From: an uncultured Lentisphaeria bacterium
GTDB lineage: Bacteria; Verrucomicrobiota; Lentisphaeria; JABSQK01; CAJWLW01
Length of the DNA stretch: 11,576 nucleotides
Assembly: GCA_913042885.1 (NCBI GenBank)
Contig: CAJWLW010000138.1
Location: 1-11,576, forward strand
Direction of reading: 5' to 3'
Shown: positions 1-5,114 of the stretch, in pieces
How positions within the stretch are numbered: position 1 is the first letter of the stretch
How the letters are laid out: the number at the start of each line of letters is the position of its first letter
Made by a program: the position numbers and the translations under genes
Notes under the pieces: generated by a model
Told to the model about the DNA's origin: nothing
What the model saw: the letters and a program-made list of their open reading frames with translations, nothing else
Database searches by the model: none

Positions 1-158
1 TTCAGCCAATCCAGTTCGATTGCCTGCGTGTCGGTGAGTACGTCCACGCGGCCCGCGACCACGCCGTCGATCTCCTGCTCGGCTTCGCCGCCGAGGTGGG
101 CAGCGAGTGCCGTCGTCCCACATGCGGGACGACGGCGGGCAGGCAAGAAAAAAATCAT
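1..158 (-). CDS. Partial nuclease-like conserved protein, N-terminal part only
   Basis: Reading the minus strand from an ATG at 158-156 gives an open frame of 52 codons that runs off the left edge. It contains the stretch AAHLGGEAEQEIDG and then GRVDVLTDTQAIELDWL. The G-R-V-D-V-L-T-D-T-x-A-I-E pattern recalls a family of small uncharacterised proteins with a restriction-endonuclease-like (PD-(D/E)XK) core, in which D and E of this segment would be the metal-binding residues; that match is from memory and not a search. An in-frame stop lies upstream at 198-200, and 158 is the first ATG after it. There is no convincing ribosome binding site, only an A-rich stretch. The first dozen codons lie over two perfect inverted repeats, so the true start could be further in, or this may be a decayed fragment. 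It is divergent from the collagen-like gene. It is unlike the carbohydrate genes to the right and probably marks the end of a different locus. Confidence 0.5.
   Translation of the reverse strand, partial: MIFFLPARRRPACGTTALAAHLGGEAEQEIDGVVAGRVDVLTDTQAIELDWL
109..136. repeat. Perfect 11-bp inverted repeat (GC-rich hairpin)
   Basis: GCCGTCGTCCC at 109-119 and GGGACGACGGC at 126-136 are exact reverse complements around a 6-nt loop. No T-tract follows directly on either strand, so it is not a standard intrinsic terminator. It lies inside the first codons of the partial minus-strand gene. Confidence 0.7.
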
Positions 159-168
159 TTTTTTCTTG
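144..168. repeat. Perfect 11-bp A/T inverted repeat over a start codon
   Basis: CAAGAAAAAAA at 144-154 and TTTTTTTCTTG at 158-168 are exact reverse complements around a 3-nt loop. The tentative minus-strand ATG (158-156) sits at the turn, so the structure would hide that start codon in the transcript. It is 8 bp from the -35-like elements of the plus-strand gene and might act as an A-tract upstream element for that promoter. Confidence 0.65.
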
Positions 169-175
169 AAAAGGC

Positions 176-211
176 TTGCAATTGGCCGCCGAATTTCCTA
201 TACCCTATAGT
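176..211 (+). promoter_or_regulatory. Candidate sigma-70-type promoter for the collagen-like gene
   Basis: Two overlapping arrangements are possible. TTGGCC (183-188) is 17 bp from TATAGT (206-211, five of six matches to TATAAT). TTGCAA (176-181) is 17 bp from TATACC (199-204). The first has the better -10 and would give a leader of roughly 70 nt before the ATG at 287. The A/T-rich tract at 144-170 just upstream could serve as an UP-like element. No experimental support. Confidence 0.35.
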
Positions 212-234
212 TGAGATCAAAGATTCGACAACGC

Positions 235-256
235 CGAGGTTTTTCCAAGGACCTCG
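235..256 (+). other. Possible 5' leader hairpin of the collagen-like gene
   Basis: CGAGGT (235-240) can pair with ACCTCG (251-256) around a 10-nt loop in the putative leader transcript. The stem ends 13 nt before the Shine-Dalgarno sequence at 270-278 and would leave it exposed, so it might stabilise the 5' end more than block translation. This is pattern only; no riboswitch family is recognised. Confidence 0.3.
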
Positions 257-269
257 CAAAACAACCATT

Positions 270-278
270 AAGGAAGGA
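270..278 (+). promoter_or_regulatory. Ribosome binding site of the collagen-like gene
   Basis: AAGGAAGGA lies 8 nt before the ATG at 287. The same nonamer precedes the other gene with a clear signal peptide (8267-8275). It fixes the start at 287. Confidence 0.75.
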
Positions 279-286
279 ACGAAACC

Positions 287-1804
287 ATGAAACGACTGCA
301 ACAAATCACAGTGATCGTCACCGGACTACTGGTCATGGCGTTCACCGCACAGGCAGCGACGAACATTTTTCCGGCAGACGGGGACGTTGGCATCGGGACA
401 GTGAACCCATTTGGTCCGACGAAGCTCCATGTGGTCGGACACATTCGGTCGGATGGGACGCATTGGTTTTACGCCAGTGATGAAACCACGCTGGCCGGCT
501 ATGTCGGCGACGGCGCCAATCTGGGCGGCCTCACCAGTGGGGAGATGGTCGTGCGCTCCGCCGGCGGTCTCGGACTTTGGACCAGTAACAGCGTAAGAGC
601 GATGCATCTCACAAGCATTGGCGACGTCGGTATCGGAACCTTTCCGGTTGCGCCGGCAGCGAAACTCGATGTGGCTGGCGCGGTCAATGTCCAGGCTGGG
701 ATGAACGTGAGCGGCGACGTCGGTATCGGGACACTGACCCCATTTGGTCCGACGAAGCTCCATGTGGTCGGAAACATTCGGTCGGATGGGACGCATTGGT
801 TTTACGCCAGTGATGAAACCACGCTGGCCGGCTATGTCGGCGACGGCGCCAATCTGGGCGGCCTCACCAGTGGGGAGATGGTCGTGCGCTCCGCCGGCGG
901 TCTCGGACTTTGGACCAGTAACAGCGTAAGAGCGATGCATCTCACAAGCATTGGCGACGTCGGTATCGGAACCTTTCCGGTTGCGCCGGCAGCGAAACTC
1001 GATGTGGCTGGCGCGGTCAATGTCCAGGCTGGGATGAACGTGAGCGGCGACGTCGGTATCGGGACACTGACCCCATTTGGTCCGACGAAGCTCCATGTGG
1101 TCGGAAACATTCGGTCGGATGGGACTCTTTGGTTTTACGACAGTACCGGCAACACGCTGACCGGCTATATGGGCGATGGTGTCAATCTGGGCGGCGGCGG
1201 CGCTGATGATATGATCGTGCGCGCCGCTGACCATCTCGGACTTTGGACCGGTGGCGGCAGCGTAAAAGCGGTGAATATCACAAACCTTGGCGACGTCGGG
1301 ATCGGCGGCACCTCAGGCACTCCCCTGACGCCGACAGCGAAACTCGATGTGGACGGCACCGTCCGTGTCCGGGACCTGACGGCTAGCAGCAGTGACAATA
1401 TTGTTGTCGCTGAGGCTAATGGTGACCTGCGGATTCGTCCTGCCAGCGATCTTGCCGGTGCCCAAGGCCCGCAGGGCGAGCAAGGCCCGGCCGGCGACGA
1501 TGGTGCTCAGGGCCCGCAGGGCGATGCTGGTGCGGATGGCGCGGCTGGCGCGGCTGGCGCGGCTGGCGCGGCTGGCGCGGCTGGCACGGACGCGCCGTGC
1601 ACCCCATGCGCCGACGTGGCCAATGGCGCGGTTGCCTTGGCGTGCCTGATTCTGGGCGAGAATATACCGACCACTTTTGCGGAGACTCAGGCTGCCGCCC
1701 TGGTCATTGTCAATACGCTGCTGATCAGCACCAACATCTGCGAGGACACCTGCGATATCGGTGCAGAAATCAACGCTGCCATCGACGCCAAGTTGAATCC
1801 GTAA
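287..1804 (+). CDS. Secreted collagen-like repeat protein with tail-fibre-type repeats
   Basis: The 505-residue product starts with a Sec signal peptide (residues 1-23, cleavage after AQA). Residues 33 to about 365 hold three 111-residue units. Each begins DVGIGT, followed by P-x-x-K-L-H-V-x-G-x-I and a second GDVGIGT block. This DVGIGTxxPxxKLHVxG pattern is common in trimeric fibre-like surface proteins and phage tail fibres. Residues 391-435 are 15 uninterrupted Gly-X-Y triplets, ending in five GAA triplets plus GTD. The last 70 residues form a separate domain with five cysteines, including CTPC and CEDTC, perhaps a trimerisation or covalent cross-linking unit. There is no S74 chaperone domain and no LPXTG anchor. 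The start is set by a strong ribosome binding site. The gene is monocistronic and followed by a terminator. A fibrous, probably trimeric, exported protein is likely; its ligand or role is unknown. Confidence 0.85.
   Translation: MKRLQQITVIVTGLLVMAFTAQAATNIFPADGDVGIGTVNPFGPTKLHVVGHIRSDGTHWFYASDETTLAGYVGDGANLGGLTSGEMVVRSAGGLGLWTSNSVRAMHLTSIGDVGIGTFPVAPAAKLDVAGAVNVQAGMNVSGDVGIGTLTPFGPTKLHVVGNIRSDGTHWFYASDETTLAGYVGDGANLGGLTSGEMVVRSAGGLGLWTSNSVRAMHLTSIGDVGIGTFPVAPAAKLDVAGAVNVQAGMNVSGDVGIGTLTPFGPTKLHVVGNIRSDGTLWFYDSTGNTLTGYMGDGVNLGGGGADDMIVRAADHLGLWTGGGSVKAVNITNLGDVGIGGTSGTPLTPTAKLDVDGTVRVRDLTASSSDNIVVAEANGDLRIRPASDLAGAQGPQGEQGPAGDDGAQGPQGDAGADGAAGAAGAAGAAGAAGTDAPCTPCADVANGAVALACLILGENIPTTFAETQAAALVIVNTLLISTNICEDTCDIGAEINAAIDAKLNP
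384..1370 (+). repeat. Three tandem copies of a 333-bp coding repeat
   Basis: Units start near 384, 717 and 1050, each 333 bp, exactly 111 codons. By reading, bases 441-792 and 774-1125 are identical over 352 bp, which spans all but the first part of copies one and two and the start of copy three. Copy three diverges after 1125, with an indel near its end (PLTPTAKLDV in place of VAPAAKLDV). The pattern indicates a recent in-frame duplication of copy one/two beside an older, diverged copy. Confidence 0.9.
1457..1591 (+). repeat. Gly-X-Y collagen-like tract with five identical 9-mers
   Basis: Fifteen G-X-Y triplets are encoded here. At 1538-1582 the 9-mer GGCGCGGCT occurs five times without a mismatch, encoding GAA each time. 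Replication slippage here would add or remove whole triplets while keeping the frame. Confidence 0.9.
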
Positions 1805-1854
1805 GGGCCGGTAATTTCGAACCGCGAATTAACGGTTTTAATTCGGAATGCTTC

Positions 1855-1888
1855 AAGGCGGGACCGTCGTTGACGGTCCCGCCTTTTT
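1855..1888 (+). terminator. Intrinsic terminator after the collagen-like gene
   Basis: A 12-bp perfect GC-rich stem (GGCGGGACCGTC at 1857-1868 with GACGGTCCCGCC at 1872-1883) has a 3-nt loop and five T residues follow. It starts 50 bp after the stop codon. Only AA flanks the other side, so it should work mainly on the plus strand; the convergent gene ends at 1941. Confidence 0.9.
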
Positions 1889-1940
1889 GGTGTCGGTCAT
1901 CGGTTCGCGCGCGCCGTTCGCACGAACCTCTGCGTCCGTG

Positions 1941-4046
1941 CTACCCCATCTTCTCCCTTCTCCCCAAAACGCCGGCGGGATCGTCTCTCGCCGCGTCGAA
2001 AACTGCCCCGGTCAATCCTTCGAGGATCGAGCCCGCGGCCCAGGGGTGGGCACAGAACCAGGTGCTCGCGGGGGTGCCGTCGGGGAACCGTTCCAAGAGC
2101 AGTGAGTCGGTGTAGCAGAATCGCTCCGTGACCATCCCTTTTTTGCCCCAGCCGTAATCCCCGTCATGATGAAGGTACGCCGTGAGTCCCCAGCGCACGG
2201 TGTCGATCAATCTCGAACGGATGTACGGATCGCCGGTCAGCTCCGCGGCGTACAGCATACTCGCCGTGATCTGGCATCCCATGGGATGAATGTGGGCGTT
2301 GTTGACGGAAGTCACCGAGCCGCCGGTCGAGCACCAGTTCTTCGACTTGAGGGGCTCGACTTCGTTCACCACGTTGTAGGCGAATTTCCAGGAGAGCTCG
2401 TAATCGAGGCCGATTAGAAGGTCATCGAGGAACTGCTGTTCGCCGGTGGTCTGGTGTAGAATGCGGGCGGCGTCGATCCATGCCAGAATGCCTTCCTCGT
2501 CCGGGCTCTTGTTGGCGTCGTGTGGTGCGCCATAGACGTGGAACGCCGCCACTGGCTTGCGGTAGAAATCCATTGCCCGCCGCGCGATGTCGCGATACGG
2601 CTCTTTCCCGGTAATGCGGTAGAGCGTCGCGAAGGCGGGAACGAACCAGCACCCGCTGAAGCCGTCGCCGTCGAGGATGCTCCCGTCCGCTTCGCTGAAG
2701 ACGTGGCCGAAGCCGCCGTCGTCGGCCTGAACCCGGGCGACGTGATCGAGCACGCGCCTGGCGGCGGCGAGCCACGCCGGCTGTTCGTTTCCATGCTGCT
2801 TTTCCATGAGATACGCCAGCAGCATGTAATGGCAGGCCTGGGCGTTGACATAGGCGGAATGACCGGGCTGCTCGAGGCCGTGGTACCACCAACCACGGAT
2901 GTTCCACTCGTTCCGGGGCAGATAGTAGTTCTCGTAGAACAGAGACGACTTCTCCGAGATTGCGTTCGCCGCAATATTGGATATCACCGTCCGGGCGCAG
3001 GACGACCAACGCTCGTTTTTCAGCTGACGCCCCGCCACCAACAGCGGATAGGCGATCGTCACCCCCCCGCCCCAGGCGATTCGGAACCGTTGGCGCGCAG
3101 CGTCGGTCGATACTTCGCCGCCGGGCAGCGTATCGTAGAAGTTCCGGGCTTTCTCCGAGTACCCGTAATCCACCAGGGCATCGGACAGGGACCGAATGGC
3201 CGCCTCGATCCCGCCGGCATCGTCGACAAGATCGTGGAGCAGCGCATAACTTTCCCGGAGGAGTCGGGCGGCAGCTGCCTGACGGCCATCGTGCTCGAAG
3301 TGGAACAGGAAGACATCCGCGGCGACCGCGCCGTCGTCCAGGTTAACGAACCCCTCCGGCCGCGAGATGTAGTTGCGGCCGGGAATCGCGCTGTAGGTGA
3401 AGGGCTGATTGGTAAAACCCAGGGAAAAGGAGAGGCGATGCGGGTCGGTGGTCGTACCCAATCCGTTCTTTTCAGCAACCGTCTCGTCGCCATAGCGGGC
3501 GACATCGCGCCCGCCGATGGCGCAGGCGAAGCGGCTGGTGATGACCGAGGTGAAACCGTGGCTGGAGCGATCGGCACGCATCAGCCATTCATCTGTGATC
3601 CAGTGTTGTCCCCATTTCGGATTTCGGATTTCGCCCGCCGTTCCTTTCTGCAGCTGCGGGTAGGTGGCCCGGGGACTCCCACCCCCCTCGTTGTGCCCGT
3701 ACATGAAGGCGGGGACAAACGGGAACCCGTTCTCCCCCCGCGGCAATTCCCATTCCAATCGAATGATGGCGTGGCCATTGCCGGCGGCGCGGAAAACACC
3801 CGCGTACCCTGCATCCAGGGGTGTCAGATCAAGTGTGGCCGAAATGCCTTCGTCTTCGCGCCGCCACGATATTCTGATGCCGCTCTCATCCGCGACGACG
3901 GCATCAACCGCACCGGCCAGGCGCCGGCCAAAGTTGTCGTTTCCGGGCCGAACGACATGGGCCCGCAGGCATCCCCGCGCCACGTCCCCGGCGATGACCG
4001 AAACCGTCGTATCATCTTCCTGATGGAAACTGATGTTGCTCATCAT
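1941..4046 (-). CDS. Putative (alpha/alpha)-barrel glycosidase-like protein, family unassigned
   Basis: From the ATG at 4046 the product is 701 residues; a GTG at 4055 and an ATG at 4043 in the same frame are alternatives, and none has a good ribosome binding site. No signal peptide is visible, so it is probably cytoplasmic. Residues 1 to about 260 look like a beta-rich sandwich domain, with motif YGHNEGGG near 116-123. From about 265 to 690 repeated helical segments with aromatic, glycine-containing turns resemble a six-hairpin glycosidase toroid. Conserved-looking pocket motifs are DDGGFGHVFSEADG (442-455), NNAHIHPMG (582-590) and WGKKGMVTERFCYTD. This fold houses uronyl hydrolases, beta-glucuronidases and some lyases; I cannot place it in a numbered family or name the acid and base. 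It lies 51 bp after the pseudopilin gene on the same strand, so the two are probably co-transcribed. It is convergent with the terminated gene to the left. Confidence 0.75.
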   Translation of the reverse strand: MMSNISFHQEDDTTVSVIAGDVARGCLRAHVVRPGNDNFGRRLAGAVDAVVADESGIRISWRREDEGISATLDLTPLDAGYAGVFRAAGNGHAIIRLEWELPRGENGFPFVPAFMYGHNEGGGSPRATYPQLQKGTAGEIRNPKWGQHWITDEWLMRADRSSHGFTSVITSRFACAIGGRDVARYGDETVAEKNGLGTTTDPHRLSFSLGFTNQPFTYSAIPGRNYISRPEGFVNLDDGAVAADVFLFHFEHDGRQAAAARLLRESYALLHDLVDDAGGIEAAIRSLSDALVDYGYSEKARNFYDTLPGGEVSTDAARQRFRIAWGGGVTIAYPLLVAGRQLKNERWSSCARTVISNIAANAISEKSSLFYENYYLPRNEWNIRGWWYHGLEQPGHSAYVNAQACHYMLLAYLMEKQHGNEQPAWLAAARRVLDHVARVQADDGGFGHVFSEADGSILDGDGFSGCWFVPAFATLYRITGKEPYRDIARRAMDFYRKPVAAFHVYGAPHDANKSPDEEGILAWIDAARILHQTTGEQQFLDDLLIGLDYELSWKFAYNVVNEVEPLKSKNWCSTGGSVTSVNNAHIHPMGCQITASMLYAAELTGDPYIRSRLIDTVRWGLTAYLHHDGDYGWGKKGMVTERFCYTDSLLLERFPDGTPASTWFCAHPWAAGSILEGLTGAVFDAARDDPAGVLGRREKMG

Positions 4047-4054
4047 TCCAAACA

Positions 4055-4076
4055 CCAGGCGTGCGGCAAAGCCTGG
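4055..4076 (-). other. Small inverted repeat between pseudopilin and glycosidase-like genes
   Basis: CCAGGC (4055-4060) and GCCTGG (4071-4076) can pair around a 10-nt loop. On the minus strand it is followed by TGTTTGG, too poor in T for a good terminator. It ends at the start of the downstream gene and could weaken translation or trim read-through. Weak evidence. Confidence 0.25.
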
Positions 4077-4097
4077 GGGGCTATAAGCACATCGGCC

Positions 4098-4862
4098 TCA
4101 CGGCCAGAAGGCGTCGTTCGGGTAGATCCACCACTCGGCCTGGGTTTGGGCGACATTGTTTGGATAGCTCCCGGTTTGATTGCCCGTTGCCAAATAATGC
4201 TGGACGATTGGATCCGCGTCGTAGGATCCGATGTGGCCGTCCACAAAGGAAAAATTCTCATCACCCTGGTGGATGCCGCTCAAATCCTCCGTCGGACTGT
4301 CCCCCTGTATCTTGAAGGTATAATTGGCTCCAAAGCCGCAGCAATGCATCCATACCGTGCGGTCCGACTGAACGACGTGGCCAACCTTGCTGGGCTCGCC
4401 TATACGCGAGTCCGCACACAGATAGTCCTTGCCGATCACCCGATAGTGGCTGTCGCCCCAGGGGTAAACCTCGGTAAGGATCCAGTCCGTCCGGGCCGGA
4501 TCCTTCCAATTCTCGATGCCCGGCTCGTCAAAATCCGCCTGCGGCGCATACAAGTCCTCGATCGCATCCATCCAGGAAGGGCCGTCGTCGGCCCGGGTAG
4601 CAGGCGTCCCAGTGGTATTGTCTGGGCCGAAATCGAAGCCATAAGGGAAATAGTCGTCGTGCGCGTCGAAATACATGAGCATCGCGACTGTCATCTGTTT
4701 CTCGAGGTTGATACACGCCACCTTCTGTGCATATCCCTTTGCCTGCTGCAGTGACGGCAGCAGCATTGATGCAAGGATCGCGATAATGGCGATGACGACG
4801 AGGAGCTCAATCAGCGTGAATCGTGAGCGCATCGGCCTATTGGTCTGCATCCGTCTGGCCAT
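4098..4862 (-). CDS. Prepilin-like protein with C-terminal H-X9-DG motif
   Basis: The 254-residue product has a type IV prepilin/type II pseudopilin leader: basic residues 1-14, then [20 protein letters not shown] (15-34) with Glu at +5 of the mature protein. Prepilin peptidase would cut before F15 and methylate it. The residue before the cut is Arg where most prepilins have Gly. Near the C-terminus H198 and D208-G209 form an exact H-X9-DG motif ([15 protein letters not shown]). This leader plus H-X9-DG architecture, about 200-260 residues, is greatly expanded in PVC bacteria and mostly of unknown role. AGGGA, 8-12 nt before the ATG at 4862, supports this start, although an ATG at 4832 would give a shorter leader. 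The glycosidase-like gene follows on the same strand. A tip or minor subunit of a secretion or attachment pseudopilus is a plausible inference. Confidence 0.9.
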   Translation of the reverse strand: MARRMQTNRPMRSRFTLIELLVVIAIIAILASMLLPSLQQAKGYAQKVACINLEKQMTVAMLMYFDAHDDYFPYGFDFGPDNTTGTPATRADDGPSWMDAIEDLYAPQADFDEPGIENWKDPARTDWILTEVYPWGDSHYRVIGKDYLCADSRIGEPSKVGHVVQSDRTVWMHCCGFGANYTFKIQGDSPTEDLSGIHQGDENFSFVDGHIGSYDADPIVQHYLATGNQTGSYPNNVAQTQAEWWIYPNDAFWP

Positions 4863-4941
4863 TCCGGTTTTCCCTGCGTATGGGTGATTTGAGAATCCCC
4901 GATTACGTTACACGTAGCGCCAGTATTTGGCAAATCAGAAT

Positions 4942-4961
4942 CTCCGGACAACTCCGGACAA
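4942..4961. repeat. Two direct 10-bp repeats, each with a TCCGGA palindrome
   Basis: CTCCGGACAA occurs at 4942-4951 and again at 4952-4961. The palindromic cores TCCGGA are exactly 10 bp apart, about one helical turn, placing both on the same DNA face. The pair lies 8 bp upstream of the candidate -35 of the minus-strand promoter, where an activator would bind. Confidence 0.5.
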
Positions 4962-4966
4962 ATTCG

Positions 4967-4990
4967 AGTTGCGCCGCAAATTCGGCAACT
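4967..4990. promoter_or_regulatory. Operator-like inverted repeat
   Basis: TTGCG-C-CGCAA at 4969-4979 is a perfect 11-bp palindrome around one central base. It overlaps a wider inverted repeat, AGTTGC (4967-4972) with GCAACT (4985-4990). Such symmetry is typical of dimeric regulator sites; no specific family is recognised. Confidence 0.35.
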
Positions 4991-5056
4991 GATCGGTTTC
5001 ATCGATCTCTTCGACCCTTCAACCGGTTATGTCTGGACGTCAGTGCGATGTCGGTT

Positions 5057-5068
5057 AAGTTCGAACTT
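5057..5068. promoter_or_regulatory. Perfect 12-bp palindrome, possible operator
   Basis: AAGTTCGAACTT is fully symmetric with a central CG, the general form of LacI-type operators. It ends 4 bp before the candidate -10 (5072-5077) of the GHL10-like gene and would overlap RNA polymerase there, suggesting a repressor site. The assignment is inference. Confidence 0.4.
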
Positions 5069-5114
5069 CTGTATCGTAAGCCCGAACACCCAATTTCACT
5101 GATGGATCAAGCGA

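Larger units (their letters stand above)
4863..5114. promoter_or_regulatory. Divergent regulatory region between pseudopilin and GHL10-like genes
   Basis: This 252-bp gap serves two divergent transcripts. For the minus strand, TTGCCA (complement of 4928-4933) is 17 bp from TAACGT (complement of 4905-4910), a modest sigma-70-type match. For the plus strand, TATCGT at 5072-5077 preceded by TG is a possible extended -10 without a good -35. The gap also holds a 10-bp direct repeat (4942-4961), an 11-bp palindrome (4969-4979) and a 12-bp palindrome (5057-5068), suggesting regulator binding. No open frame in it looks coding. Confidence 0.45.

Noticed and set aside
109..164. GC hairpin followed by a T run as an intrinsic terminator for a plus-strand gene
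   Set aside because: The T run begins 21 nt after the stem, too far for intrinsic termination, and no plus-strand coding frame ends there convincingly.
326..1234. A 302-codon minus-strand frame through the repeats
   Set aside because: It mirrors the 333-bp duplications and has no domain logic. The plus frame has a signal peptide, ribosome binding site and terminator.
384..1370. Tandem repeats as a CRISPR or satellite array
   Set aside because: Units are 333 bp, in frame and coding; there is no repeat-spacer alternation.
287..1804. Phage tail-fibre gene in a prophage
   Set aside because: The repeat type is shared with tail fibres, but there is a Sec signal peptide, a collagen tract and no phage gene nearby.
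2520..4754. A 744-codon open frame on the plus strand
   Set aside because: It lies antisense to both the glycosidase-like and the pseudopilin genes, which have clear motifs. Its translation lacks recognisable domains and reflects GC-rich codon bias on the other strand.
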